A stretch of 64,000 nucleotides of DNA from Chitinibacter fontanus (GTDB lineage: Bacteria; Pseudomonadota; Gammaproteobacteria; Burkholderiales; Chitinibacteraceae): assembly GCF_013423785.1 (NCBI RefSeq), contig NZ_CP058952.1, positions 3,065,665 to 3,129,664 of the forward strand, read 5' to 3'. A program made the position numbers and the translations under genes. The notes beneath the pieces were generated by a model. That model worked only from the letters and a program-made list of their open reading frames with translations. It searched no databases and was not told the DNA's origin. This document shows, piece by piece, positions 1 to 10,247 of the stretch. Numbering within the stretch: the first letter of the stretch is position 1; each line of letters begins with the position of its first letter.

Positions 1-2919
1 TTCGGAATCAGTTGCTGATGCATGCTTTTGAAAACCTTGATTAGCTAAAACACCTTGCTCGGAATTACGATATTCCGTTGGCACAGGTATTTGGTAGTTC
101 ACCCCATTAGCAAGCTCTAGCTTGTAATGTTGGGTGACAATTTCATGTTCAATAGGGAGATGACCACTCTCATCCAGCACACCCTCTTTAATTTGAGCAC
201 CATCGGCAAATAAACGATAAGGCATTCCTGCCCAGCCAAATCCTTGGGCATTAGGCGCTTGCTGCAAATTGAGAGTCAGACGTTGCTTAGGCATGCTATT
301 GGGAAATGCAGGATGTTGAGCCGTCATTTGATCTGGTCCGCTCACTTTATGGTTTGCGCCTTTCACACTGACAGTGCCAGGGCAGTGGATTTCGATATCG
401 CCGCCTTTCAGCCGGATATAGCCGCCGCCCGCAGTGACAAGAATTTCGTCTTTAGCGACGACGGTGATGGTTTCTTTGCAGGCCGTCACTTTCAGATCTT
501 TATCACCGACGATCTCGATGTCACCACTCTGCGCTTGTAACTGCACCTTGCCTTTGGCGGCGATGAGTTTCAGAGCGATACTGTCTTTTACACCTGCAAC
601 AAACAGGCTGATGTGCTGCCCTACGTTGTGAATCCAGCGCCGTCCTGTCGTCTGGTTGCTGTCGCGTTGTGCGACTTGGTCGATGTTGCTGCCGGCGGTT
701 TGGGTCAGACTGTTTGGCGTGGTGAGCGCTAGGCCGTCTTGGCCGTGGATCATCAGCAGCGGTTGCTGGCCAGCTTGGTCTTCGGATTTGCTTTTGCCGT
801 CTGCGTCGGTATTGCTGCCCGCTTCCCAGCTTTTCGCGGCGTGGACGTGATGGTGCAAGTGGCCGGTTTTGTGCTTCTCGCCGTTGGAATTGTCGGGCTT
901 GATCGTCTGGTCGCTTTCGCCGGTTTCGATGGTGTCGGCCAGTTGTTTGGTCGCGACTTCGCCGAGGCTTTTGGCGAGTTCTAACGCTGATTCGAGCTGG
1001 CTAGTGGCAGGGTTGCGATCGAGCTGTTTGCCGGCTGCGCCGCCTTTGGCTTCGGTGGTGAGCAGCAGGCCATGTCCAGCACGAATCGCGCCGTGGGCGT
1101 CGGTTCTGAGTTCAAATCCTTCGCCGCGGGCTTCACCTTTACCATTGCTGCGCGGGTGAATCAGGTAGCCGAGGTTGAGTTGCGTTTTGGCGTGTTCGCT
1201 GGAGAGTTTGGTGCGGACTTGGCCGGTGCTGTCGTCGAAGAGTAATTCGCCGTATTGGCCGCCTTTGTATTCTTTACTCTTGATGCCTGATAGCGTTTTA
1301 TTAGCAGGTAATGCGCCTGCGCCGCTAAACGTCGGCGTCGGGTGACTGCCGTTGTAGACAACGCCCGTCACGATGGGTCTATCGATGTCGCCTTCGATGA
1401 AGTCCACCAGCACTTCTTGCCCGATACGTGGGATGAATTGATGACCCCAGCTCGCACCTGCGCTCGGATAGGCGACGCGGATCCAACACGAAGATTTATC
1501 GTCGAGATTGGCACCAAAGTCGGCATGTTCGTTGGGCCGTTGCCAGTGAAATTGAACCTTGATGCGGCCCATTTCATCGGTGTGGATTTCTTCACCCGCA
1601 GGCCCCACCACCGTGGCAGTTTGCACCCCACGCGATTTGGGTTTGGCGAGTTGCTCACTACCCGTACCATTCAGATTGAACTCAGGGGTAATCGGCTGAC
1701 CACGGCGTTGGGATTTGAATTCAACGCGATACGGTGCGGGTGTATCTGTCGTACTGTTGGTGGCGGTATTGCTCGCTAACAGGCTCGGTGCAATCTGGCG
1801 CAGTTGCTGCGTTAAATCATGTGGTAGGTTGTTATGGGCAGTAAATGTCAGCTCGGTAATCGCAAACTCACGTTGCTCAGCACTATCCCACTCGTGCGCG
1901 GGGTGGTCTTCCAATCTAAACCATTGGCCTGCTTGCAAACTGCGTAGCGTACCGCTGCCGCTGAATGATTTCTTTTGGCTATCGTGCGCTTGTTGGCGCA
2001 GTTGGGCGTAATGACTCAATTGCTCAGCATCACTGGCGTAGTACAGGCTTTGCGGGTCGTAATCTTCGAACGAGGCTTGTAACTGCTGCCCACCGTCGCC
2101 TTGATCCACTGCGCTCTCGTCACCGCTGTGGCTGGTGTTGCTGGCTTTGTAATCAAAGGTGGTGAGTGCAACGTTGTTACTGCCGACTTGGCGTTGTGAA
2201 GTCCATTCGAGCAGTGCATCAGATTCTTCGGTCGCATCGGCGCGATGAAAGCGCACCAAAGAATCGCTGGCTTCGGGAAGTGCGAACGCGTCGTCAAACA
2301 CTACCAACTGCACTTGTGGTGAATCAGCTGGCTGGTGTTCAAAGCGCCACGCCAAACCTTCCTCATGCATCAATCGGACAAGGAAATCGTAATCTGATTC
2401 GCGGTATTGCAGGCAGTACGATCGCTGTGGATGCGTGCCGGACAGCTTGAAGTCCAGCGTCTGGACTGCCGCAAACACTGAGTTCGCCGCCTGATGTTCA
2501 CCAATCACCTGTTTGATGATGTCGGGAACCGAAATATCCTGAAACACGCGAGAAGTACGGCGATGGCGTAAGAGCGCAAACGGCGGCTCGACTTGCAAAC
2601 CATACTTGGCGAACCCGCCATCCGAGCCCAACAGCTGGGCTTGCGACACGACACCGCAACGCTCGACGACGCCACCCTCAGAATCCGTAACACCTATCAC
2701 CACGGGTAAACCGAGCAGTGATTTGAGTTCAATCGCACCATCGGGCGACAGGCATTCAAGGCTGTAGCGATAAGGCTGATTCACGCCCTCGCGGCCCGTC
2801 ACCGACTGCGGCAACAGCTGCTCGCCCCAAGCGCTACCGTCACCGAGTTGAAGGGTGATTAGGCGTTGGTCTTGATTGAAGGCTGCGGCGAATGAGGAGA
2901 GTAGATCACTGAGGTTCAT
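1..2919 (-). CDS. vgrG: Type VI secretion spike protein VgrG (3' end outside window)
   Basis: The frame is open for 973 codons from ATG at 2919 to the left edge, so the C-terminus is missing. The order of parts is that of VgrG: a gp27-like N-terminal half (about 1-400), a gp5-like OB/needle region with the family phrase DEMGRIKVQFHW (about 490) and GQEVLVDFIEGDIDRPIVTG (about 545), then a DUF2345 beta-helix (about 800-900) rich in short K/D-x-hydrophobic repeats. After DUF2345 comes an extra segment (RLFADGAQIKEGVLDESGHL) that looks like the transthyretin-like adaptor many VgrGs use to carry an effector. VgrG trimers cap the Hcp tube and are fired into target cells. No clear Shine-Dalgarno precedes the ATG. 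A cargo effector or adaptor gene would be expected beyond the left edge, but no other T6SS gene is in view. Confidence 0.93.
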   Translation of the reverse strand, partial: MNLSDLLSSFAAAFNQDQRLITLQLGDGSAWGEQLLPQSVTGREGVNQPYRYSLECLSPDGAIELKSLLGLPVVIGVTDSEGGVVERCGVVSQAQLLGSDGGFAKYGLQVEPPFALLRHRRTSRVFQDISVPDIIKQVIGEHQAANSVFAAVQTLDFKLSGTHPQRSYCLQYRESDYDFLVRLMHEEGLAWRFEHQPADSPQVQLVVFDDAFALPEASDSLVRFHRADATEESDALLEWTSQRQVGSNNVALTTFDYKASNTSHSGDESAVDQGDGGQQLQASFEDYDPQSLYYASDAEQLSHYAQLRQQAHDSQKKSFSGSGTLRSLQAGQWFRLEDHPAHEWDSAEQREFAITELTFTAHNNLPHDLTQQLRQIAPSLLASNTATNSTTDTPAPYRVEFKSQRRGQPITPEFNLNGTGSEQLAKPKSRGVQTATVVGPAGEEIHTDEMGRIKVQFHWQRPNEHADFGANLDDKSSCWIRVAYPSAGASWGHQFIPRIGQEVLVDFIEGDIDRPIVTGVVYNGSHPTPTFSGAGALPANKTLSGIKSKEYKGGQYGELLFDDSTGQVRTKLSSEHAKTQLNLGYLIHPRSNGKGEARGEGFELRTDAHGAIRAGHGLLLTTEAKGGAAGKQLDRNPATSQLESALELAKSLGEVATKQLADTIETGESDQTIKPDNSNGEKHKTGHLHHHVHAAKSWEAGSNTDADGKSKSEDQAGQQPLLMIHGQDGLALTTPNSLTQTAGSNIDQVAQRDSNQTTGRRWIHNVGQHISLFVAGVKDSIALKLIAAKGKVQLQAQSGDIEIVGDKDLKVTACKETITVVAKDEILVTAGGGYIRLKGGDIEIHCPGTVSVKGANHKVSGPDQMTAQHPAFPNSMPKQRLTLNLQQAPNAQGFGWAGMPYRLFADGAQIKEGVLDESGHLPIEHEIVTQHYKLELANGVNYQIPVPTEYRNSEQGVLANQGFQKHASATDSE

Positions 2920-3063
2920 CACGAGCAGATTCGGACAACGAAAGACCGAATATATTACGTGAAAATGACTTATTTCACCCAAAGAACTCCTGTGACTAAT
3001 TTCACAGCGTGTAGGCAATTGGTGCGGTGAAGCTTAATTGTAAGATTGCAGCGAGAGGCTGCT

Positions 3064-3170
3064 TTGGCCGATGTGTCGATGGCGATGCCTGAAAAACGAA
3101 GGGCCGCTAACCATCTGGTTGCGGCCTTCATCATTTTTGCTTCATGCCAGTGCTGTTCGGCCTTAGCGGA
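3064..3170 (-). repeat. Dispersed ~110-bp repeat, copy 1 (inverted)
   Basis: Read on the minus strand this stretch matches 16326-16438 over about 110 bases: GCTAAGGCCGA, GAAGCAAAAA, GAAGGCCGCAACC, GGTTAGCGGCC and ATCGACACATCGGCC occur in the same order. Its core is a stem-loop (GGCCGCTAACCA / TGGTTGCGGCC). It lies between the divergent vgrG and copZ. A short open frame over it (3046-3234) looks spurious. Confidence 0.7.
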
Positions 3171-3230
3171 CCGTGCAAGCCTCTGTGTAAGTAGTCGATA
3201 TGTGCGTCACAACACAGCTCTCACGGCCAC

Positions 3231-3261
3231 TTGACCTTGCTACGGTGGCAACCTTTATTGT
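3231..3261 (+). promoter_or_regulatory. CueR-type promoter/operator of copZ
   Basis: A TTGACC -35 box is followed by a 19-bp spacer and TATTGT as -10. The spacer carries an imperfect dyad (ACCTTGC ... GCAACCT). The overlong 19-bp spacer with a dyad between the boxes is the hallmark of MerR-family activated promoters, and TTGACCTT matches the start of CueR-controlled copA promoters. It lies 45 bp upstream of copZ. Confidence 0.7.
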
Positions 3262-3305
3262 TCATTCACGGTCAACGTAGATCGATTCTGAATGGAGAGC
3301 AAATT

Positions 3306-3503
3306 ATGTATTCCCTTAAAGTCACTCAAATCGGTTGTGGCAGCTGTGTCGCTAAGATTAACAATGCACTCAAAGCGCTGGATGGATCTGCCGAAATTGC
3401 CATCGATCGTCTAGCGGGCATCATTCAAGTGAAAAGCGATGCTGCACTCGATGAGATTCGAATGAAGCTCAATCAGATTGGCTATCCCACTACGGTCGTA
3501 TGA
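3306..3503 (+). CDS. copZ: Copper chaperone, CopZ-like single HMA domain
   Basis: The 65-residue protein is one heavy-metal-associated domain. The metal loop reads GCGSC (Cys-x-x-Cys near residue 11) where most family members have M-x-C-x-x-C. The pattern of hydrophobic residues ends in the usual IGYPTTVV. CopZ proteins bind Cu(I) in the cytoplasm and hand it to CopA. The ATG at 3306 is chosen because GGAGAG precedes it; a longer frame opening at TTG 3231 would begin inside the -35 box of its own promoter. It is followed by a strong terminator, so copZ is probably a separate transcript from copA. Confidence 0.88.
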   Translation: MYSLKVTQIGCGSCVAKINNALKALDGSAEIAIDRLAGIIQVKSDAALDEIRMKLNQIGYPTTVV

Positions 3504-3527
3504 TCTTGTGATTTCCCATTCCTTCCC

Positions 3528-3556
3528 AGCCCTGTGCATGCACAGGGCTTTTCTTT
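3528..3556 (+). terminator. Terminator of copZ
   Basis: A perfect 11-bp stem (AGCCCTGTGCA and its complement, 3528-3549) runs straight into a T-rich tract (TTTTCTTTG). Confidence 0.85.
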
Positions 3557-3611
3557 GTTCTAGCGGTTAGTTATCGATAAGGCTTTGTGAAAAGTACCTA
3601 AATATACATGC

Positions 3612-3642
3612 TTGACCTTCCCATGATAGGAAGGCTGAAACT
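3612..3642 (+). promoter_or_regulatory. CueR-type promoter/operator of copA
   Basis: TTGACC (-35, 3612-3617) is followed by a 19-bp spacer containing the perfect dyad CCTTCC-7 bp-GGAAGG, as in known CueR sites of copA promoters. The -10 at 3637-3642 (GAAACT) is poor, as expected for an activator-dependent promoter. Confidence 0.85.
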
Positions 3643-3674
3643 GCATTTATCGACAACAAGCAAGGGGTCACATC

Positions 3675-6089
3675 ATGGCAAGCTCGACTTTAGCGTTAAA
3701 CGCAGATCGGGAATTAAGGCTCGACATTGCGGGGATGAGCTGTGCAAGTTGTGTGGCTCATATAGAAGAAGCGTTACTGGCAACCCCAGGCGTGACCAGC
3801 GCAGCGGTTAATCTGGCGATGGAAACGGCGCAGGTTCACATAAAAGCGGGGCTTGATGAGACGCGGGTACTTGAGGCAGTGGCGAAAGCTGGTTATTCCG
3901 CCTCATTGGCCGATGCACCGAGCGTCGAAGCTGAGCAATCGATCAAGCTGAGTATCAATGGAATGACCTGTGCTAGTTGCGTGGGTCGTATAGAGCGCGC
4001 TTTGTTGACCACTGAAGGTGTAGTTACAGCCTCAGTCAATCTGGCGACTGAAACTGCCCAAGTGGCACTTCAATCAGGCATAAATCCAATTGTGTTGCTA
4101 GATGCCGTCGCTGCTGCTGGGTATGAAGCCAGTTTAATAACGGAAGAAACAAAGAAGATAGCGGCACATGCGAAATCTTCTCCTTTTTGGCCGATTGCTG
4201 TAGGGGCTTTGCTATCTGTGCCACTGGTCTTGCCGATGTTGGCTGAACCTTTTGGTGTGCATTGGATGTTACCGGCATGGTTGCAATTCCTGCTCGCAAC
4301 CCCTGTGCAGTTCTGGCTAGGCGCTCGCTTTTATCGCTCTGCATGGCACGCGGTACGCAATCTACGCGGGAACATGGATTTACTGGTTTCATTGGGGACC
4401 AGTGCAGCGTACGGTTTATCTTTGTACCATTGGTTATTCGATGCTAGTCAAGGTGCTTTGTATTTTGAAGCGGGAGCGGTCATCGTCACACTGGTGTTAC
4501 TTGGCAAATGGCTGGAAGCGCGTGCCAAACAAGAAACTACGGCGGCGATTAAGGCGTTGCAAGCATTACGCCCTTCTGTTGCCCGAGTGCGTAAAAACGG
4601 ACGGGATATTGAAGTAGCGCTTGAACATGTACAGCTGGGTGATCTGGTTGTAATCCTCCCGGGTGAACAAGTGCCAGTTGATGGCGTGGTGCATGAAGGT
4701 GAAAGCCAACACGACGAATCGATGCTCACAGGTGAAAGTGTACTGGTCACCAAAGAAGTTGGTAGCAAAGTAACCGGTGGTGCGATTAACCATGATGGCG
4801 TGCTCCTAGTCGAAACCAGCGCGTTAAGTGGTGAAAGTACGCTATCTCGTATTATTCGCATGGTAGAAGATGCACAAGCGGGTAAAGCAGCAATTCAGCG
4901 TCTGGTCGATCAAGTGAGCGCGGTTTTTGTCCCAGTCGTTTTAGTGATTGCACTAGTGACTTTGCTGGGCTGGTGGTATTGGACGGGTAGTCTTGAAAGC
5001 GGCATTTTGTATGCAGTGGCAGTGCTGGTGATTGCATGTCCATGTGCACTGGGTTTGGCAACACCGACTGCAATTATGGCGGGTACGGGAGTGGCAGCTA
5101 AATTTGGGATTTTGATTAAAGACGCCGAAGCGTTAGAGCTGGCCCATAAAGTGCAGGTAGTGGTTTTTGATAAAACGGGCACTTTGACCGAGGGTAAACC
5201 TCACCTTGCGGAATTGATTGCTCAAGATGGTGAGCAGTCTGAAATGCTGGAATTAGCCGCCGCATTGCAACGTGGTAGTGAGCACCCATTAGCTAAAGCT
5301 GTACTTGCCAAAGCCAGTGCTGCTCAGCCATTCCAAGCTGAAAATCTACAAGCATTGCCTGGGCGCGGTATCGCAGGTGAGATTGCGGGTATTCGCTACT
5401 TATTGGGCAATCAGCGCCTGATGCAAGAGCAAGGGATTGATCTGAGCATTATGCAAATACCTCATGATCGAACACTTAGCCAAGGTTATACCGTGTCATG
5501 GTTGGCGCGTGAACAAGACTCTGCCTTGGTCGGGATGCTGGCCTTTAGTGATGGGATCAAAGCCACTGCCAAAGATGCGATTTCGCAACTGCGAGCACTA
5601 GGGGTAAAAACGGTCATGCTATCAGGAGACAATCGCGCTGCGGCACAGCGAGTTGCAGAACAATTGAACCTTGATGACGTCATCGCAGAGGTCTTGCCAC
5701 ACGAAAAAGCGGCTCATATCTCAGCAATTCGCTCGCAAGGTAATGTGGTGGCGATGGTTGGTGATGGCGTGAATGACGCCCCCGCATTGGCGGCGGCAGA
5801 TGTCGGGATTGCAATGGGCACCGGTGCTGATGTAGCGATGCATGTGGCTGGCGTCACGCTCATGCGAGGAGACCCGCAATTGGTCAGTCAGACCATCGAA
5901 GTCTCACGGCTGACTTATCGGAAAATTCGGCAAAATCTGTTCTGGGCCTTTATCTTTAATGCAATTGGTATTCCACTGGCTGCATTTGGACTGCTCAATC
6001 CGATGATTGCAGGTGGGGCAATGGCATTCTCAAGTGTGAGCGTAGTATCCAATGCTCTGCTATTAAGACACTGGAAGCCAAAAACCTGA
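3675..6089 (+). CDS. copA: Copper-exporting P1B-type ATPase CopA
   Basis: This 804-residue inner-membrane Cu(I) pump has two N-terminal HMA domains with GMSCASC (about residue 21) and GMTCASC (about 97). These are followed by paired transmembrane helices, the actuator motif LTGES (about 353), the metal-site motif CPC (about 455), the phosphorylation motif DKTGTLT (about 499), SEHPLA of the nucleotide site and [10 protein letters not shown] near the C-terminus. All catalytic residues are present and the length is normal for CopA. The start is supported by AAGGGG upstream. It couples ATP hydrolysis to export of cytoplasmic copper, fed by CopZ. The CueR box directly upstream and cueR downstream show how it is controlled. 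Confidence 0.96.
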   Translation: MASSTLALNADRELRLDIAGMSCASCVAHIEEALLATPGVTSAAVNLAMETAQVHIKAGLDETRVLEAVAKAGYSASLADAPSVEAEQSIKLSINGMTCASCVGRIERALLTTEGVVTASVNLATETAQVALQSGINPIVLLDAVAAAGYEASLITEETKKIAAHAKSSPFWPIAVGALLSVPLVLPMLAEPFGVHWMLPAWLQFLLATPVQFWLGARFYRSAWHAVRNLRGNMDLLVSLGTSAAYGLSLYHWLFDASQGALYFEAGAVIVTLVLLGKWLEARAKQETTAAIKALQALRPSVARVRKNGRDIEVALEHVQLGDLVVILPGEQVPVDGVVHEGESQHDESMLTGESVLVTKEVGSKVTGGAINHDGVLLVETSALSGESTLSRIIRMVEDAQAGKAAIQRLVDQVSAVFVPVVLVIALVTLLGWWYWTGSLESGILYAVAVLVIACPCALGLATPTAIMAGTGVAAKFGILIKDAEALELAHKVQVVVFDKTGTLTEGKPHLAELIAQDGEQSEMLELAAALQRGSEHPLAKAVLAKASAAQPFQAENLQALPGRGIAGEIAGIRYLLGNQRLMQEQGIDLSIMQIPHDRTLSQGYTVSWLAREQDSALVGMLAFSDGIKATAKDAISQLRALGVKTVMLSGDNRAAAQRVAEQLNLDDVIAEVLPHEKAAHISAIRSQGNVVAMVGDGVNDAPALAAADVGIAMGTGADVAMHVAGVTLMRGDPQLVSQTIEVSRLTYRKIRQNLFWAFIFNAIGIPLAAFGLLNPMIAGGAMAFSSVSVVSNALLLRHWKPKT

Positions 6090-6101
6090 GGTTAGCCATA
6101 T

Positions 6102-6119
6102 GGGGGCTTAGCCCCCTTT
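6102..6119 (+). terminator. Weak terminator between copA and cueR
   Basis: GGGGGC-TTA-GCCCCC is followed by only three T. It may attenuate rather than stop transcription into cueR, whose start is 17 bp further on. Confidence 0.5.
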
Positions 6120-6135
6120 CTGAGAGGGAATTGCA

Positions 6136-6552
6136 ATGAACATCGGGCAAGCAGCCCAGCTGAGTGGGCTAAGCAGCAAAATGATTCGTCATTACGAAAG
6201 CTTGGGGCTGATCAAACCCAAAGGACGAAGTGCTGCTGGGTATCGAATCTTTAATGAATTGGATCTGCGGCAGTTGCAATTTATCCATCAAGCGCGTGCT
6301 CTGGGATTTTCATTGGAGCAAATTGGGCAATTACTGCAGCTATGGAAACAGGAAGATCGCGCCAGTATTGATGTCAAATTGTTGGCAGAGCTGCACATCA
6401 AGGAACTGGATCGCAAAATTGAATCCATGCGAAAAATGAAACTCACGTTAGCCGCATTGGTTGAGAAATGCCCAGCCAGCGAAGACCCGCACTGCCCAAT
6501 ACTGCAATCACTTTCAATAAATGGAGCACCGAGAATAGATGTTCAGTCGTAA
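6136..6552 (+). CDS. cueR: Copper-responsive MerR-family regulator CueR
   Basis: The 138-residue protein starts MNIGQAAQLSGLSSKMIRHYE, the winged helix-turn-helix of MerR proteins, followed by the dimerisation coiled coil (about 75-110). The metal loop CPASEDPHCPI near residue 111 has the two cysteines spaced as in CueR of Escherichia coli, which binds one Cu(I). CueR holds its promoters repressed and untwists the 19-bp spacer when it binds copper; two such promoters lie upstream of copZ and copA. GAGAGGG precedes the ATG. cueR downstream of and co-directional with copA suggests autoregulation by read-through. Confidence 0.93.
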   Translation: MNIGQAAQLSGLSSKMIRHYESLGLIKPKGRSAAGYRIFNELDLRQLQFIHQARALGFSLEQIGQLLQLWKQEDRASIDVKLLAELHIKELDRKIESMRKMKLTLAALVEKCPASEDPHCPILQSLSINGAPRIDVQS

Positions 6553-6669
6553 TGTGAACACCAAATAACATGCAATCAACGGCGACCTTACTGGCATTTG
6601 AGAAATATTTAACACGCGCCATGCATATGTTTATCAACTGGATCGAACAATAGCAGTCGGAGAAAGAAA

Positions 6670-7995
6670 ATGAATAACTATCAGGCAATCATTATTGGTT
6701 TTGGTAAGGCGGGGAAAACGCTCGCAGCAACGCTTGCAAAAGTCGGTTGGCGCGTCGCAATCATTGAGCAATCCAACACGATGTATGGCGGCACTTGCAT
6801 CAATATCGGTTGTATACCAACCAAAACGTTGGTTCATGATGCTCATGAGAAACTGGCTTTCGCCAATGCAATGCAGCGTAAGTCAGCGGTCGTGAGTTTT
6901 TTGCGGGATAAAAACTTCCACAATCTTGCTGATCTCGAGCATGTAGACGTGATCGATGGCAGAGCGGAGTTTATTGATGCGCATACCGTGCGAGTAATAA
7001 AAGATGACGGAGAGTTGGAACTCAATGGCGAAAAGATTTTTATCAATACTGGTGCACAATCGGTATTCCCTGAGATTTCAGGTCTGAAAACTACTCCAGG
7101 TGTATTTGACAGCACAGGGTTACTGAATTTGACCGAATTGCCCGCCAGACTAGGGATTCTTGGTGGTGGCTATATTGGAGTTGAATTCGCAGCAATGTTT
7201 GCGCGCTTTGGCAGCAAAGTGACTATTTTTGAAGCCGCTGGTGAATTCCTGCCACGCGAAGACAGGGACATTGCTGAAGCAATCGCCACCATCCTCAATG
7301 ATGAAGGCATTGAGATCATTTTAAACGCACAAGTTGCTGCGGTGTCATCTGTCGAAGAGGCGGTACAGTTGCACACTGGAACTGGCTTGCGAACTGTAGA
7401 TGCTTTGCTCGTGGCTTCAGGACGTAAACCAGCCACTGAAACGCTGCAGCTACAAAAGGCAGGGGTCAACGTTAACGAGCGCGGTGCCATCATTGTGGAC
7501 AAATACCTACGTACTTCAGCAGACAATATCTGGGCGATGGGAGACGTAAACGGTGGACCACAGTTTACCTATATATCACTGGATGACTTCCGGATTGTAC
7601 GCGACACACTGCTAGGTAAAGGCGTACGAAACACCGAGGACCGTCAGCACGTACCGTACTCCGTATTCATGACGCCGACTCTTTCTCACATCGGTATGAA
7701 AGAGACACAAGCGCGGGCTACTGGCGCTGATATTCAGGTAGTGAAGATGATGGCTGCTGCTATTCCACGTGCCAGAGTAATGAATGACACGCGCGGGGTA
7801 TTAAAAGCCATTGTTGATAGCAAAACCCAGCAAATTCTCGGAGTTACGCTGCTTTGTGTCGAGTCGCATGAAATGATCAATATTGTAAAAACGGTGATGG
7901 ATGCGGGCCTACCTTACACGGTGCTCCGTGACCAAATTTTCACGCATCCGACGATGAGTGAATCGCTGAACGATTTATTTTCCCTGATCAAATAA
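6670..7995 (+). CDS. rclA: RclA-type flavoprotein disulfide reductase (Cu(II) reductase)
   Basis: The 441-residue protein is close to E. coli RclA along its whole length. It has FAD-binding GFGKAGK at the N-terminus, the redox-active pair GGTCINIGCIPTK (Cys-4-Cys, about residue 43), an NAD(P)-binding GGGYIGVE (about 165), the second FAD motif WAMGDVNGG (about 288) and the HPTMSE dimer-interface end. RclA is known to protect against hypochlorous acid and to reduce Cu(II) in the cytosol, which fits its place directly after a copper efflux module. No rclR-type AraC regulator is nearby, so control may differ from E. coli. A mercuric reductase is less likely, because the usual C-terminal vicinal cysteines are absent. 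A GGAGAAAG ribosome site precedes the ATG. Confidence 0.9.
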   Translation: MNNYQAIIIGFGKAGKTLAATLAKVGWRVAIIEQSNTMYGGTCINIGCIPTKTLVHDAHEKLAFANAMQRKSAVVSFLRDKNFHNLADLEHVDVIDGRAEFIDAHTVRVIKDDGELELNGEKIFINTGAQSVFPEISGLKTTPGVFDSTGLLNLTELPARLGILGGGYIGVEFAAMFARFGSKVTIFEAAGEFLPREDRDIAEAIATILNDEGIEIILNAQVAAVSSVEEAVQLHTGTGLRTVDALLVASGRKPATETLQLQKAGVNVNERGAIIVDKYLRTSADNIWAMGDVNGGPQFTYISLDDFRIVRDTLLGKGVRNTEDRQHVPYSVFMTPTLSHIGMKETQARATGADIQVVKMMAAAIPRARVMNDTRGVLKAIVDSKTQQILGVTLLCVESHEMINIVKTVMDAGLPYTVLRDQIFTHPTMSESLNDLFSLIK

Positions 7996-8020
7996 TCCAA
8001 TTACTCTTAGGAATAACATC

Positions 8021-8581
8021 ATGCTCAAACCACTGCTGATCTCAAGCTGTGCATTACTGATTGCTGGTGCAGCCCAAGCTGCAATCCCTACTATGAATTA
8101 CACCTGCCCAACCGGGATTGAGCTGCATATCGCAGAGGGCGGCTACGCCTTTATCAATGGCAAAAAAGCCAAACTGAAAGTGATGAATGAAAATTATTTT
8201 GAAGTAACTGGCCAAGGTGTAGGCATTGCCGTTGCCAGCAATCCAGATGGCTCGCGCATCGTGAGCTATACCGGCAAGCACGGTGCCAACGGCATGTGTT
8301 CGGAGGCCAAGTTTGATCAGCCAGCCGCAAGCCCCGCGCCGAAGAAAACCACTGCCATGCCCAAAAATATGACCGCCTATTGCAAAGGCGAAGCAGCCGG
8401 GCAATTTAACACCAAACCGATGTACATTCAGACCGGTAAAGCTTTTGCAACTTCGACAGGCTACGCAATCAAAGGCACCGGAGACTTGGGCAATCAGGGC
8501 AAAAAACCATTCCAGTGTAATTTTGATCAGAACGGCAAACTGATGAATTTTCAATCACTGGTTAACGAAGGAAGCCTGTAA
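8021..8581 (+). CDS. Exported protein of unknown function, two-domain
   Basis: The 186-residue protein begins with a clear signal peptide (MLKPLLISSCALLIAGAAQA). The first half (YTCPTGIELHI... NGKKAKLKV) has the look of an MliC-like beta-barrel, with a Cys pair and a Tyr/Thr-rich strand pattern. A Pro/Ala/Lys linker follows (about 105-117). The second half (MTAYCKGEAAG ... FQCNFDQNGKL) is a compact Cys-containing module seen in many small proteobacterial exported proteins, without a function known to me. It sits 25 bp after rclA with its own TAGGA site and is probably in the same transcript, so a periplasmic role in oxidant or metal stress is possible but unproven. Confidence 0.75.
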   Translation: MLKPLLISSCALLIAGAAQAAIPTMNYTCPTGIELHIAEGGYAFINGKKAKLKVMNENYFEVTGQGVGIAVASNPDGSRIVSYTGKHGANGMCSEAKFDQPAASPAPKKTTAMPKNMTAYCKGEAAGQFNTKPMYIQTGKAFATSTGYAIKGTGDLGNQGKKPFQCNFDQNGKLMNFQSLVNEGSL

Positions 8582-8602
8582 TGAAGTTAAGTTCAAATGA
8601 AT

Positions 8603-8633
8603 GTAGAGGCCTCTAGAGAAAAGACGCCTCTAC
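8603..8633. other. Stem-loop after the rclA pair
   Basis: GTAGAGGC pairs with GCCTCTAC across a 15-base loop. There is no T-tract, so it is a weak terminator or processing signal. The rest of 8582-8772 shows nothing else. Confidence 0.35.
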
Positions 8634-8772
8634 GATTTGCCATCGTGCAGTGCCTGCGAATTGCTGATTAAGCATAGTGATACACCAGGCAAACAGATCA
8701 TCAAGGTATTGGAATGTCGGATCAAAGCTAACCCATTTAACGATCAACCTCACCCTATAACGGAGCTTATTC

Positions 8773-8907
8773 ATGAATTATTCCAACGACATGCCGCCTG
8801 GCATTGTCATACGCACTCTGCGCTTCCTACCAGTGCGCATGGGATTGTTCTATGGCGTACTGTCCTATCTGTACCTTTCTTGCTTCTTTTTTCGGGCAAC
8901 ATTGTAG
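8773..8907 (+). CDS. Small hydrophobic protein, stop codon altered by IS insertion
   Basis: The 44-codon frame starts at ATG 8773 behind an ACGGAG ribosome site. The product begins MNYSNDMPPGIVIRTLRF and carries one hydrophobic helix (GLFYGVLSYLYLSCFFF). The IS3-family element begins at 8903, inside the last codons. Joining the flanks across the element would give ACA TAA at the junction, so the pre-insertion protein probably ended one residue earlier. I do not recognise it. It may be a real small membrane protein or chance. Confidence 0.35.
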   Translation: MNYSNDMPPGIVIRTLRFLPVRMGLFYGVLSYLYLSCFFFRATL

Positions 8908-8910
8908 TGG

Positions 8911-10124
<1,214 letters not shown>

Positions 10125-10159
10125 CTAATCAGGTGGCCAAATTCAGTGTGCCACTACAA

Positions 10160-10190
10160 AACGACTTGCGGTTTTTCGCCGCAAGCCGTT
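10160..10190. terminator. Bidirectional hairpin next to the IS end
   Basis: CTTGCGG pairs with CCGCAAG around a TTTTTCG loop; flanking AACG/CGTT lengthen the stem. On the minus strand it is followed by TCGTTTT, so it can end the autotransporter transcript. The IS joins this hairpin within a few bases. Confidence 0.6.
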
Positions 10191-10247
10191 TCAAAGGACA
10201 AGCCCACTAAAGAATAGGCCAGTTGCTCATCTTCTCCAATTATCGGA

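Noticed and set aside
3046..3234. 62-codon plus-strand frame before copZ
   Set aside because: It lies over the dispersed repeat, has no ribosome site and no family resemblance.
6670..7995. Mercuric reductase (merA) for the flavoprotein near a MerR-type gene
   Set aside because: No C-terminal cysteine pair or N-terminal HMA domain, the regulator has the CueR metal loop, and the match to RclA is closer.
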